Source: Aureibaculum luteum
Lineage (GTDB): Bacteria > Bacteroidota > Bacteroidia > Flavobacteriales > Flavobacteriaceae
Assembly: GCF_003449015.1 (NCBI RefSeq)
Contig: NZ_QRGD01000012.1
Location: forward strand, 48,695-112,694
Length of the DNA: 64,000 nt
Direction of reading: 5' to 3'
Below are positions 44,909-53,777 of this stretch, piece by piece. The notes beneath the pieces are model-generated. The model saw only the letters and a list, made by a program, of their open reading frames with translations, ran no database searches and was not told the DNA's origin. The position numbers and the translations under genes are program-made. How positions within the stretch are numbered: the first letter of the stretch is position 1; each line of letters begins with the position of its first letter.

Positions 44909-45586
44909 ATGAAAAATTATTTAGCAGAAATGTTCGGAACATTTGTTCTGGTATTTATTGGCTGCGGTAGTGCGGTAATTTCTGGCGGAGATGTCGGGTT
45001 TTTAGGAATAGCATTTGCATTCGGTATTGCTGTTTTAGCAATGGTTTATGCTATTGGTCCTGTATCAGGATGCCACATTAATCCCGCTATTACAGTGGGT
45101 ATGCTCTTTGCAGGAAAAATTAACGCCAAGGATGCAGGTGGTTACATTATTTTCCAGATTATAGGTGCTATTTTAGGTGCTGGGGTATTATTCTTAATTG
45201 CAGGCGGTCATGCTGATTATGATATTGCAATAAACGGATTAGGACAAAATGGATTTGGCACAGGATCTCCTAACGGATACAACATGCAATCTGCATTTAT
45301 AGCAGAAGTGGTTTTAACAGCAATATTTTTATTAGTTATTTTTGGTGCTACACATAAAGATGCTAATGTTAAATTTGCAGGTATTGCTATTGGTTTAGCT
45401 TTAACAATGATTCATATTGTTGGTATTCCTATTTCAGGAACTTCAGTAAACCCTGCACGTAGTATCGGACCTGCTTTATTTGTACAAGGACTTGCATTAA
45501 CTCAGTTGTGGCTATTTATTGTAGCACCAATTATTGGTGGTATTTTAGGGGCTTTGATATGGAAAATTATTAAACCGGTTGGATAA
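44909..45586 (+). CDS. aqpZ: Aquaporin Z-type water channel (225 aa)
   Basis: It has six hydrophobic helices and two half-helices with the NPA boxes: HINPAITVG (NPA at 58-60) and TSVNPARSIGPAL (NPA at 181-183). The Arg after the second NPA (selectivity filter) is present. The length fits AqpZ, with a short loop insertion (GHADYDIAINGLGQNGFGTGSPNGYN). MIP-family members transport water or glycerol; the selectivity-filter residues suggest a water channel, but I cannot exclude glycerol. It is divergent from the 67-residue gene, and a terminator follows at 45604. Confidence 0.93.
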   Translation: MKNYLAEMFGTFVLVFIGCGSAVISGGDVGFLGIAFAFGIAVLAMVYAIGPVSGCHINPAITVGMLFAGKINAKDAGGYIIFQIIGAILGAGVLFLIAGGHADYDIAINGLGQNGFGTGSPNGYNMQSAFIAEVVLTAIFLLVIFGATHKDANVKFAGIAIGLALTMIHIVGIPISGTSVNPARSIGPALFVQGLALTQLWLFIVAPIIGGILGALIWKIIKPVG

Positions 45587-45603
45587 ACAGTTTTGGTCTA
45601 AAA

Positions 45604-45637
45604 AAAGGCTCTGAGATATTCTCAGAGCCTTTTTTTT
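45604..45637 (+). terminator. Bidirectional intrinsic terminator after aqpZ
   Basis: An 11-base stem (AGGCTCTGAGA paired with TCTCAGAGCCT) is flanked by A-run and T-run. It lies between convergent aqpZ and the YceI-like gene. Confidence 0.9.
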
Positions 45638-45656
45638 GTATTTGTATTAAAGTATT

Positions 45657-46271
45657 TTATTCTTTTTTCAAATATATTGCTGCACTAATACCTACTTCAC
45701 TCCATGTTTTACTTACTCCATCAGGTCCCTTATGTAAATCAAAACATGCTTTACTTATAGATTCTAAAGCAGATTGAGCTTTAAAATCTTCTAAATTTAA
45801 TGTACCTTCTAATTCAACTAGTTGACCACTTGATGTATAAGTAACAGGAACTTTATGCTGTACGCCATTCATTTTTAGATCTACGTTACCAGTACCATCT
45901 TTTTTCAAGTTTAAGGTACCAGTTAAAGATACGGTAGCATCCATTACTCCAAAAAACAACGTTTTTAATTTTGAGTCTCTAATAGAATCTTTAGAAAATA
46001 AACTGCTTACTGGTATGTCAAATGTAGTACCATCTAAAGCACCCATCGCTGTTGTATCATTCTTAACATTACCAAGGGTAATTTCTTGAAAAACACCATG
46101 TACCGCAACTTTATCAGTAGTCTTATAACCTGTCCAATTAACAGTGATGGTTTTAGATTCAATGGAAAATTTTGCAGGTACTTCTTCTTTTACTTCTTTT
46201 TTACAAGAAATAGCACTTATACTCAGTACTGCACCTAAAAATACTACGGATAACTTTTTTGTTAGATTCAT
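45657..46271 (-). CDS. YceI-family lipoprotein (204 aa)
   Basis: A lipobox (AISC at ~20-23) followed by KKEVKEE marks an envelope lipoprotein. The mature domain has the YceI/lipocalin-like beta-barrel pattern: KTITVNWTGYKTTDKVAVHGVFQEI at the first strand, SSLFSKDSIRDSKLKTLFF in the middle (typical SRDxxLRxxFF region), then GTGNVDLKMNGVQHKVPVTYTSS. YceI proteins bind amphiphilic or isoprenoid ligands in the periplasm. It is the last gene in the psd-ACBP stretch, separated by 2 bp from the ACBP gene, so it is probably co-transcribed. Confidence 0.9.
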   Translation of the reverse strand: MNLTKKLSVVFLGAVLSISAISCKKEVKEEVPAKFSIESKTITVNWTGYKTTDKVAVHGVFQEITLGNVKNDTTAMGALDGTTFDIPVSSLFSKDSIRDSKLKTLFFGVMDATVSLTGTLNLKKDGTGNVDLKMNGVQHKVPVTYTSSGQLVELEGTLNLEDFKAQSALESISKACFDLHKGPDGVSKTWSEVGISAAIYLKKE

Positions 46272-46273
46272 TA

Positions 46274-46543
46274 TTAATTTATTTTTTGATTTGTTATTTT
46301 TTCAACTAATTCAATATATTTTTCTTTTGCTTCATCAATACTTAAATTTTTAATTTGAAACCATGCATTTAGTTTAAAAGCATTTTTTAATGGAATCCCC
46401 TCAGTAGGTTCCTTAAAATTTCCACCTTTTGTTGCTTGCTTATAATAGGCATAAAACATTAACATAGTGTCTGGTGGAATTCTTTGTGTCATTGCCGAGG
46501 CAATATCAAAGGCAGCTACAAATCTTTTATCAAGTTTAGACAT
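46274..46543 (-). CDS. Acyl-CoA-binding protein (89 aa)
   Basis: It is a four-helix ACBP. It shows MLMFYAYYKQATKGG with the family core YxxYKQAT-x-G, the P-x-x-FxxxxKxNAW segment (PLKNAFKLNAWFQIKNLS), and the C-terminal helix AKEKYIELVEKI with the acyl-CoA contacting Lys and Tyr. It binds long-chain acyl-CoA esters. It overlaps the psd stop region by 8 bp and is followed by the YceI lipoprotein gene, so all three are probably translated from one transcript. ACBPs are sparse in bacteria but regular in this group. Confidence 0.93.
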   Translation of the reverse strand: MSKLDKRFVAAFDIASAMTQRIPPDTMLMFYAYYKQATKGGNFKEPTEGIPLKNAFKLNAWFQIKNLSIDEAKEKYIELVEKITNQKIN

Positions 46544-47189
46544 ATGCTGCTATTATGGTTTCTCCTCCTTTAACTTTATCGTTTATAGATACATTAATTT
46601 TCATATCTAATGGAACAAAAATATCTACTCTAGATCCAAATTTAATAAATCCAGAATCGGCACCTTGTACGGCATTATCATTCTCTTTAGCATAATTAAC
46701 AATCCGTCTTGCCATGGCACCAGCTATTTGTCGAAACAAAATTTTACCAACTATTTTATTTTCAACAACTACTGTTGTTCTCTCATTATCTGTCGATGAT
46801 TTTGGATGCCAAGCCACTAAATACTTACCAGGATGGTATTTACTATAAATTATTTTTCCGCCAATAGGATATCTAGTTACATGTACATTCAAAGGTGACA
46901 TAAATATAGAAATCTGCCTACGTTTATCTTTAAAGAATTCGTTTTCTTCAACTTCTTCAATAACGACAACCTTTCCATCTACAGCGGCAATGATTTGATT
47001 ATCATTTTCTACGGTGTGTCTTTTAGGGTTTCTAAAAAACTGTAGTATTAAAACAAACAGAATTAAAAAAAGAACCATAATTGAAGTTCTTAACCATTCA
47101 ACATGAATTAGGTTATCAACTAATAAAATAATACCAGCAAAAATAAGCATTGAAATCATGATTATTTTATATCCTTCTTTATGAAACAT
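46536..47189 (-). CDS. psd: Phosphatidylserine decarboxylase, short form (217 aa)
   Basis: It has one or two N-terminal membrane helices and then the pyruvoyl decarboxylase domain: IAAVDGKVVVIEE, FMSPLNVHVTRYPIGG (the catalytic His segment), KIVGKILFRQIAGAMARRI, and DSGFIKFGSRVDIFVP, whose Gly-Ser bond is the self-cleavage site giving the pyruvoyl group. The FGSR form is normal for the short subclass. It makes phosphatidylethanolamine from phosphatidylserine. It follows cdsA by 11 bp, and CdsA makes the CDP-diacylglycerol precursor. Confidence 0.95.
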   Translation of the reverse strand: MFHKEGYKIIMISMLIFAGIILLVDNLIHVEWLRTSIMVLFLILFVLILQFFRNPKRHTVENDNQIIAAVDGKVVVIEEVEENEFFKDKRRQISIFMSPLNVHVTRYPIGGKIIYSKYHPGKYLVAWHPKSSTDNERTTVVVENKIVGKILFRQIAGAMARRIVNYAKENDNAVQGADSGFIKFGSRVDIFVPLDMKINVSINDKVKGGETIIAAYV

Positions 47190-47200
47190 TTTTATAATAA

Positions 47201-47995
47201 TTAAGTGATGATATGTAAATATACGTAAACGAAAGGTGCAGCAAAAATAATACTATCCAGTCGATCTAAAAATCCACCATGCCCTGGTATAAAATTGCTA
47301 CTATCTTTTATGCCTGCTTCTCTTTTAAATTTAGATTCTATTAAGTCGCCTAAAAGTCCAAAACCAAAAACTATAAAAGCAATAATTATCCAATGTATTA
47401 GAGCAATATCAGTTAAGTACAATGAGATTAAATAGCCACCAATTAAAGCTGCTACCAATCCGCCTAAAGCACCTTCTATAGTTTTATTAGGAGATACTTT
47501 TTTGTATAATTTTGTTTTACCAATAGTACTGCCCACTAAATATGCAAAAGTATCACTAATCCAAATTAAAACAAAAACACTTAAAATAATTTTCGGATGG
47601 TATTCACCATCAATAAAAGGAACTTGTATTAGCATTGCAAATGGCAAGGCAATATATGCCAATGCTAAAAAGTAATGTCCAAGCTTACTAGACGTTAGTG
47701 TTATTTTTGATATAAATAGTTGATAGATAACGGGAATAAATAAACTGGTAATGAGTAAAAAGTGTAGGTATTTAGAAACTAGCGTAGGGGTTTCAATAAA
47801 ATTAAGATAAATTAAGGTAGCTACAATAAAAGTCCATTTATAGCTGAGATGAATTAGATTTTTAAATTCGTAAAGACACAACATCATAAAGATGTAAAAA
47901 ACGGCATAGAAAGATTCTTTAGCATAAAGTATACTACCAATAACTAAAGCAACGTAAATTATGCCTGATAATGCTCTGACAACAATTTCTCGCAT
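47201..47995 (-). CDS. cdsA: Phosphatidate cytidylyltransferase (264 aa)
   Basis: It has six to eight membrane helices with the signature near the C-terminus: SPNKTIEGALGGLVAALIGG then FGLLGDLIESKFKREAGIKDSS and IPGHGGFLDRLDS, which matches the CDS family consensus S-x-(12)-K-R-x(4)-KD-x(5)-GHGG-(2)-DR-x-D. It converts phosphatidic acid and CTP to CDP-diacylglycerol. It is in order LUD gene, cdsA, psd, with single-base to 11-bp gaps, so it is operonic with phospholipid genes. Confidence 0.97.
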   Translation of the reverse strand: MREIVVRALSGIIYVALVIGSILYAKESFYAVFYIFMMLCLYEFKNLIHLSYKWTFIVATLIYLNFIETPTLVSKYLHFLLITSLFIPVIYQLFISKITLTSSKLGHYFLALAYIALPFAMLIQVPFIDGEYHPKIILSVFVLIWISDTFAYLVGSTIGKTKLYKKVSPNKTIEGALGGLVAALIGGYLISLYLTDIALIHWIIIAFIVFGFGLLGDLIESKFKREAGIKDSSNFIPGHGGFLDRLDSIIFAAPFVYVYLHIIT

Positions 47996-47996
47996 G

Positions 47997-48593
47997 TTAT
48001 AAATCTTCTAGTAATAGCAAATATAAGTTTTTTGCATTATTATTACCAAAGCTTAAAAAATCATCATCCACTTTTTCAGGAACATAACTTTTTATAGAAC
48101 TAATGTTTGTAGGAAAGTTTTTTTCATACGTTTGTCTAATACCCATTAACCCTTCGCTTTTATCTTTTACCATTTGACTGGTTTTTGCAAATACTATAAA
48201 GTAGTCTGGTAATTCGACAATTTTATGATAATGAACTTGCTTTGAAGAAAACAAAATACTCCCTTCATCAGAGAGTAAATGTTCACAGTACGTAAAAAAT
48301 GGATAGTGTTTATTGATGGTAGAGGTATTATCACTATCAACAATAGTTAAAATCTTCTTTAAGTCATTATCAAAACAGACTACATTTTTCCAATTATTTT
48401 CCTTTAGAATATGAGACAAATGCTGATTGACTTCTTCTTGATTAGTACAATATAAAAATTTACCGCCTTTATCTATAAAATTGTGTACAAAAGTTTCATC
48501 TAAACCAGTTGTATCTAAAACTGATGATTTAGACTCCACAACATCTAAATCGTTTTCCGATGATGAGCCAAAAAGTTTTTTAAAGAGATTCAT
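47997..48593 (-). CDS. LUD-domain (LutC/YkgG-like) protein (198 aa)
   Basis: After a short basic start, the LUD alpha-beta fold is visible: GKFLYCTNQEEVNQHLSHILKENNW, VVCFDNDLKKILTIVDSDN, DEGSILFSSKQVHYHKIVELPDYFIVFAKTSQMVKDKSEGL. Family members with iron-sulfur partners (LutA/B) take part in lactate oxidation, but no lutA or lutB is here. It lies between ftsH and cdsA (1 bp before cdsA). Bacteroidota often have this stand-alone gene beside cdsA; its role is not known. Confidence 0.88.
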   Translation of the reverse strand: MNLFKKLFGSSSENDLDVVESKSSVLDTTGLDETFVHNFIDKGGKFLYCTNQEEVNQHLSHILKENNWKNVVCFDNDLKKILTIVDSDNTSTINKHYPFFTYCEHLLSDEGSILFSSKQVHYHKIVELPDYFIVFAKTSQMVKDKSEGLMGIRQTYEKNFPTNISSIKSYVPEKVDDDFLSFGNNNAKNLYLLLLEDL

Positions 48594-48634
48594 TTACTTA
48601 GAGAGTTTCTCAAAATTATAAATTTAAGAAACGA

Positions 48635-50680
48635 TTACGCTAGTTCTGTTGAAATCTCACCCTCATTGTTCACATCTTTTTCGTCTTTAACTTCTTTAAC
48701 TGCTTTTTTAGCTTCTTTTTTTTGTAAATCCTTTTTAGCTTTACTAACTGCTAACGGTTCTTTTGCAAATGGTCTTTCACCTAGTATTTTTACTAAATCA
48801 TCACCAAATATCACTTCTTTTTCTAATAAGAGTTCCGCTAAGGTAGTCAACTCTTCTTTGTGTTCAGTAAGAATTTGTATCGCTCTTTTGTATTGTGTTT
48901 CAATCAAGTGAGAAATCTCTTGGTCAATTAACACTGCAGTTTCTTCACTGTAAGGTTTTGAGAAATTATAATCTGATTGTCCTGATGAATCGTAATAGGT
49001 AATGTTACCTATTTTTTCGCTTAACCCATAAACTGTAATCATTGCTCTCGCCTGTTTTGTGATTTTTTCAAGATCACTTAAGGCTCCAGTAGAAATTTTA
49101 CCAAATATTAATTTTTCAGCAGCTCTACCACCCAAGGTTGCACACATTTCGTCTAACATTTGTTCTGTTTGTACAATCATTCGTTCCTCTGGTAAATACC
49201 AGGCGGCCCCTAATGATTGACCTCTTGGTACAATTGTAACTTTTACTAGGGGAGCGGCATGTTCTAATGTCCAACTCACTGTTGCATGACCTGCTTCATG
49301 AAAAGCAATAGTTTTCTTTTCTTTTTGGGTCATTATTTTATTTTTCTTTTCTAAACCACCAACAATTCTATCAACGGCATCTAAGAAATCTTGATGATGT
49401 ACTGCCTTTTTATCTTGTCTTGCCGCTACTAAAGCAGCTTCATTACAAACATTAGCAATATCCGCACCAGAGAAACCAGGGGTCTGCTTAGCTAAGAATT
49501 CAATATCAACATCTTTAGACATTTTTAAAGGTCTAATATGAACTTCAAAAATTTCTTTACGTTCATTCATATCAGGTAGGTCAACATATATTTGTCTATC
49601 AAATCTACCTGCACGCATTAAAGCCTTATCTAATACATCAGCACGGTTTGTGGCTGCTAATACAATAACATTAACATCTGTACCAAACCCATCCATTTCA
49701 GTTAATAATTGATTCAATGTGTTTTCACGTTCATCATTACCACCTGAAAAATTATTTTTTCCTCTCGCCCTACCAATGGCATCAATTTCATCAATAAATA
49801 TAATGGAAGGTGATTTTTGAGCAGCTTGTTTAAACAAATCTCTTACACGAGAAGCTCCTACACCCACAAACATTTCAACAAAATCTGAACCTGACAATGA
49901 AAAGAAAGGTACTTTAGCTTCACCTGCAACAGCTTTTGCCAATAATGTTTTACCTGTTCCTGGAGGGCCTACTAATAGGGCTCCTTTAGGAATTTTACCA
50001 CCTAATTTGGTATATTTATCAGGGTTTTTTAAGAAGTCAACTATTTCTTGAACTTCTTCTTTAGCTCCTTCAAGTCCGGCAACATCTTTAAAAGAAGTTT
50101 GAACTTTTTGATCTTGATCAAATAATTTAGCCTTAGATTTTCCAATATTAAATATTTGACCACCTGGTCCACCACCACCACCAGATCCTGACATACGTCT
50201 CATAATAAAAATCCAAATGGCGATTATAAAGATAAAAGGAAGCCACATAAATATACCATCCCAAACACTTGTTTCTGTAGTATTATTGGTGTCAAAATCT
50301 AATTTATACTCGGCTTTATTAGTACTTAGGTCTTTTTCGAAATTTTGTAAATCACCAAAGTCAAAAACATATAATGGATCTTTCGCATTATAGAAAGGGC
50401 TATTAGTTTTCTCTTTGTATTTTTCTTTTTGTAGAGCTTCTGCTTTAATAAAAACCTGTGCTACATCGTTGTTAACAATAACAACTTTTTCAACGTCATT
50501 TTCTTTTAATATTTCAGTAAATTCATTTTCAGTTAATTTACTTGTAGCTAGTTCTGAGCTATTAAAAAATTGATAACCTATTATTAAAGCAAATAAAATA
50601 CCATAAACCCAGTAGAAATTGAATTTAAATTTAAACTCTTTAAAGGGCTTCTTATTGTTGTTCTTTTTATCCTTACTCAT
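48635..50680 (-). CDS. ftsH: ATP-dependent zinc metalloprotease FtsH (681 aa)
   Basis: It is a membrane AAA+ protease for quality control and regulated turnover. It has two N-terminal membrane helices around a periplasmic domain with a Gly-rich linker ([10 protein letters not shown]), the AAA+ domain with Walker A GPPGTGKT (~238), Walker [12 protein letters not shown], the second region of homology, and the zinc protease motif HEAGH (~461-465) with the third ligand Asp later. The C-terminus is Lys/Glu rich. It is in a run with rsfS (31 bp upstream) and the LUD gene, as is usual in this group. Confidence 0.98.
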   Translation of the reverse strand: MSKDKKNNNKKPFKEFKFKFNFYWVYGILFALIIGYQFFNSSELATSKLTENEFTEILKENDVEKVVIVNNDVAQVFIKAEALQKEKYKEKTNSPFYNAKDPLYVFDFGDLQNFEKDLSTNKAEYKLDFDTNNTTETSVWDGIFMWLPFIFIIAIWIFIMRRMSGSGGGGGPGGQIFNIGKSKAKLFDQDQKVQTSFKDVAGLEGAKEEVQEIVDFLKNPDKYTKLGGKIPKGALLVGPPGTGKTLLAKAVAGEAKVPFFSLSGSDFVEMFVGVGASRVRDLFKQAAQKSPSIIFIDEIDAIGRARGKNNFSGGNDERENTLNQLLTEMDGFGTDVNVIVLAATNRADVLDKALMRAGRFDRQIYVDLPDMNERKEIFEVHIRPLKMSKDVDIEFLAKQTPGFSGADIANVCNEAALVAARQDKKAVHHQDFLDAVDRIVGGLEKKNKIMTQKEKKTIAFHEAGHATVSWTLEHAAPLVKVTIVPRGQSLGAAWYLPEERMIVQTEQMLDEMCATLGGRAAEKLIFGKISTGALSDLEKITKQARAMITVYGLSEKIGNITYYDSSGQSDYNFSKPYSEETAVLIDQEISHLIETQYKRAIQILTEHKEELTTLAELLLEKEVIFGDDLVKILGERPFAKEPLAVSKAKKDLQKKEAKKAVKEVKDEKDVNNEGEISTELA

Positions 50681-50711
50681 TGATGCGTTCTAAAATTGTT
50701 ATTGTTTGTTT

Positions 50712-51077
50712 TTAAGCTTCTATAGTCGTGATTTTAGCATCACCCCACAAGCTCTCAATGTCATAAAATTCTCTGATATGTTTTTGGAAAACATGAACTA
50801 CAACATTTACATAATCTAATAAAATCCATTCTGCGTTAGCCTCGCCTTCGATGTGCCATGGATTTTCTTTTAAGGCTTTACTGACTGTTTTTTGTACCGA
50901 GCCTGAAATTGCATTTACCTGTGTGTTTGAACCACCTTCGCAAACTATAAAATAGTCTGAAACTGTATTTTCAATATCTCTTAAATCTAAAATGTTAACT
51001 TTTGCACCCTTAACCTTATCTATGCCGTTAAGTATCTCTGAAATTAACTGATCGGTACTAACTTTATTTTTCGTCAT
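50712..51077 (-). CDS. rsfS: Ribosomal silencing factor RsfS (121 aa)
   Basis: It binds ribosomal protein L14 and blocks subunit joining during starvation. Family marks visible are DYFIVCEGGSNTQVNAISGSV, NPWHIEGEANAEWILLDYVNVVVHVFQKHIREFYDIESLWGDA. It is followed by ftsH, the typical Flavobacteriia neighbour, and is divergent from birA with 117 bp between starts. Confidence 0.96.
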   Translation of the reverse strand: MTKNKVSTDQLISEILNGIDKVKGAKVNILDLRDIENTVSDYFIVCEGGSNTQVNAISGSVQKTVSKALKENPWHIEGEANAEWILLDYVNVVVHVFQKHIREFYDIESLWGDAKITTIEA

Positions 51078-51153
51078 TAACTGCCTTTATAATTTTGATG
51101 CAAATGTATTAATTTTATCATTAGTGATGAACTCATCTTCACTTTTTGTTTTT

Positions 51154-51187
51154 TTGCAAAAATGATAAGTTCATATTGTTATATTTG
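51154..51187 (+). promoter_or_regulatory. birA promoter, nearly leaderless
   Basis: A TTG at 51154-51156, 23 nt, then TATATTTG at 51180-51187, an exact TAnnTTTG. The birA ATG is at 51195, so the transcript should start almost at the start codon. Confidence 0.7.
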
Positions 51188-51194
51188 CATACAT

Positions 51195-51926
51195 ATGAAG
51201 ATAGTCAAAGTTGGTGCCATAGATTCTACAAATTCTTATTTAAGAGAATTAATGAAACAATCTTATGTTAAGGATGCCACGGTCGTTGTTGCAGAAAAGC
51301 AGAACAAGGGTAAAGGGCAAGGAGATAATCAATGGTCTTCTGAAGAGGGTAAGAACCTTACCTTTAGTGTTTTAATAAGATTTGATAACCTAAAAGTAGT
51401 CCATCAGTTTATGTTAAATTACAGCATCTCAATTGCCATCTATAATGTGTTGAGATATTATATACCTGAAAAATTATCTGTAAAATGGCCTAACGACATT
51501 TTGTCAGCCGGTAAGAAAATATGTGGTGTTCTATCAGAATGTGTTTTAAAAAGTTCTAACGTGAACTACGCAATTGTAGGTATTGGTTTAAATGTAAATC
51601 AAGAAAATTTTTCTGATGATTTGTCAAATGCCACTTCATTAAAGCGAATTTTAAATAGAACTATTGATAGAGATGAACTGTTAGAAAAATTATTATTAGA
51701 AATCCAATATCAAATAATAGGCGTTAGAAAACATGAGTTTAAAAAGATAAAAAGTCAATACGAATCTATCTTATACAGAAATGGTGTTCCGTCTATGTTT
51801 AAAAATGCAGATGATCAGGAATTTTTAGGAAGAATAACTGGAACTTCACTAATGGGAAATTTAATTGTTGAATTAGAAGACGAAAGTCTTAAAGAATTTG
51901 GTCTAAAAGAAATTAAATTTATTTAA
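51195..51926 (+). CDS. birA: Biotin-[acetyl-CoA carboxylase] ligase BirA (243 aa)
   Basis: It attaches biotin to carrier lysines through biotinyl-AMP. The Met at 51195 is chosen because the promoter lies just before it; an upstream in-frame start at 51162 would lie inside the promoter. It has VGAIDSTNSYLRELM (substrate STN), EKQNKGKGQGDNQWSSEEGKNL (the usual R-G-R-G loop reads KGKGQG), SVKWPNDILSAGKKICGVLSE and GIGLNVNQ. There is no N-terminal DNA-binding domain, so it is the short, non-regulatory form. Confidence 0.95.
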   Translation: MKIVKVGAIDSTNSYLRELMKQSYVKDATVVVAEKQNKGKGQGDNQWSSEEGKNLTFSVLIRFDNLKVVHQFMLNYSISIAIYNVLRYYIPEKLSVKWPNDILSAGKKICGVLSECVLKSSNVNYAIVGIGLNVNQENFSDDLSNATSLKRILNRTIDRDELLEKLLLEIQYQIIGVRKHEFKKIKSQYESILYRNGVPSMFKNADDQEFLGRITGTSLMGNLIVELEDESLKEFGLKEIKFI

Positions 51927-51931
51927 TTCAA

Positions 51932-52321
51932 TTATAATTTTTCAATATTTTCAGTTAGCGTAGTAATAAATTTTTGAATAGGGTTTTTAATCATCATGGC
52001 CACCATTGGGTTAAATTTACCATCAAATAAAAGTTGAACTTCACTTGAATTATCGTCAATTTTTACAATATTTCCTGTTAAAGTAAATGGAAATTTATCA
52101 CTTGTAGATCCTAGTACTACCTTACTTGAAGCTTCTTGCTCTTGAAGTTTTAATCGTATTTCTGGCATGCCTTTTAAAGAAAACAAGAAAGAATCTTCAC
52201 CAACTTCAAATTTATCAGTATTCTCAGGCATAATTTGTTCGTAATTTTCAACTTTAGTTAAAAACTTAAACATTTCTTCTTGAGTCTTACTTGCTATTAC
52301 TTTATTTGTTTCTAAATTCAT
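51932..52321 (-). CDS. SRPBCC-fold (START/Bet v1-like) protein (129 aa)
   Basis: The SRPBCC pattern is a start with a small strand and helix (QEEMFKFLTKVENYEQIMPENTDKFEV), long antiparallel strands (SEVQLLFDGKFNPMVAMMI), and a C-terminal helix with Lys and Leu (KNPIQKFITTLTENIEKL). Such proteins bind lipids, ligands or proteins. It is 32 bp downstream of pyrE on the same strand and ends 5 bp from birA's end. It has no specific catalytic residues, so the function is unknown. Confidence 0.8.
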   Translation of the reverse strand: MNLETNKVIASKTQEEMFKFLTKVENYEQIMPENTDKFEVGEDSFLFSLKGMPEIRLKLQEQEASSKVVLGSTSDKFPFTLTGNIVKIDDNSSEVQLLFDGKFNPMVAMMIKNPIQKFITTLTENIEKL

Positions 52322-52353
52322 TTTTCTTATTTAAATTTTTATTCTAAAGAGAA

Positions 52354-52995
52354 CTAACCATTCCATTCACTTGGTTTCATTCTCCATTTCTGTAGCGTAA
52401 ATTGATCTTCTTCTGCCACATATTCTCTGGCTACAGCTTGTTCAATCAACGTATCATAATCGCTTATAGTTGTTAATTCTACATTTGCGTCCGCAAAATT
52501 TTGAACAGCAACATCAAAACCATAACTAAATATAGCAACCATACCCTTTACATTAATTTGTTGCTCTCGTAAAGCTTCAACTGCTTTTAGGCTGCTACCA
52601 CCTGTACTTATTAAATCTTCAACGACAACTACGGATTGATGCTTTTCAATTTGACCTTCTATTTGATTTTGTCTACCATGTTTTTTTGCTTCTGGTCGTA
52701 CATATATAAAAGGTAACCCCAATTCTTGTGCCACTAATGCTCCTATAGCTATTGCACCCGTTGCAACACCTGCAATAGCATCAGGCTTTCCGTATTTTTG
52801 ATCTATTATTTTAGATAAAATTTCTCTAATATAAGTTCTAACGTTTACATGTGATAAAGCAATTCTATTGTCACAATAAATAGGAGATTTCCATCCAGAT
52901 GCCCAGGTAAAAGGATTTTTTGGACTGAGTTTAATTGCCTTAATTTGTAATAAGAACTCAGCGGTTTCTTTAGCTTTGTTTTTTTCAAAAATCAT
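52354..52995 (-). CDS. pyrE: Orotate phosphoribosyltransferase (213 aa)
   Basis: It joins orotate and PRPP to give orotidine 5'-phosphate in pyrimidine synthesis. The Met at 52995 (MIFEKNKAKE) is preferred to one at 53013 because the family has only a short N-terminal helix. It has the SGWKSPIYCDNR orotate segment, YVRPEAKKHGRQNQIEG, and the PRPP loop VVVVEDLISTGGSSLKAVEALRE. It is divergent from the Nudix gene, with 41 bp between starts. Confidence 0.97.
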   Translation of the reverse strand: MIFEKNKAKETAEFLLQIKAIKLSPKNPFTWASGWKSPIYCDNRIALSHVNVRTYIREILSKIIDQKYGKPDAIAGVATGAIAIGALVAQELGLPFIYVRPEAKKHGRQNQIEGQIEKHQSVVVVEDLISTGGSSLKAVEALREQQINVKGMVAIFSYGFDVAVQNFADANVELTTISDYDTLIEQAVAREYVAEEDQFTLQKWRMKPSEWNG

Positions 52996-53036
52996 AAGCA
53001 CAAATTTAAACAATTATTTCAATAAAATATTAATTA

Positions 53037-53618
53037 ATGAAGACCGTATTTTTTAACAATTTCCCAATTAATTTGGTTACAGATGTAAAGTACCAAACAA
53101 AAAGTCATTTTTTTCATAGTAACGATATTGATGTACTATCAATTATTGATAAAATGGAACAGGGATCTATGGAAGCTGTATTTCTATATAATGATGATTT
53201 TAATAGTTTATGGCAATATTTTACATCTGCATTTAAAATTATTGAAGCTGGTGGAGGAAAAGTTTTTAATGATAAAAATGAAATACTATTTATATTTAGA
53301 AATGATAAATGGGATTTACCAAAGGGGAAAATTGAAAAAGGAGAAACTATTGAAGAGACAGCAATTAGGGAGGTAGAAGAGGAGACCGGTATTGAAAAAC
53401 TTAAAATTTCAGATCAATTACAAACAACGTATCACATCTACAAACACAAAAAGAAATATGTGCTAAAAGTTAGTTATTGGTTTAAAATGACTTCTGATTT
53501 TAAAGGAGAACTCTTTCCTCAATTAGAAGAAGGGATTACCAAAGTAGTATGGTTGTCTGATACTGAAGTAGAAAAAGCCTTACAAAACACCTATAAGAAT
53601 ATAAAATTGCTTTTTTAA
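53037..53618 (+). CDS. Nudix hydrolase (193 aa)
   Basis: It hydrolyses a nucleoside-diphosphate-linked substrate. The complete Nudix box GKIEKGETIEETAIREVEEE (residues ~97-116) matches G-x5-E-x7-R-E-U-x-E-E. The N-terminal ~75 residues are an extra alpha-beta part not typical of minimal Nudix proteins, and ~120-190 close the fold (YHIYKHKKKYVLKVSYWFKM). The substrate is unknown. It is divergent from pyrE, and a shared regulatory region is likely. Confidence 0.92.
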   Translation: MKTVFFNNFPINLVTDVKYQTKSHFFHSNDIDVLSIIDKMEQGSMEAVFLYNDDFNSLWQYFTSAFKIIEAGGGKVFNDKNEILFIFRNDKWDLPKGKIEKGETIEETAIREVEEETGIEKLKISDQLQTTYHIYKHKKKYVLKVSYWFKMTSDFKGELFPQLEEGITKVVWLSDTEVEKALQNTYKNIKLLF

Positions 53619-53777
53619 ATCGAATTAGTCGCAATAGAATTACTTCAGTTCGAGCTAAATGCTGAAAGAATTTAGTATCCTAAATAAGAAATTTGTAAAA
53701 AAAATATTTTTCTTGATACCCTTGTTGAGGGTTCGGGATTATCAAAAATCATTCGAATTAACGTTTTTTGCGAACAA

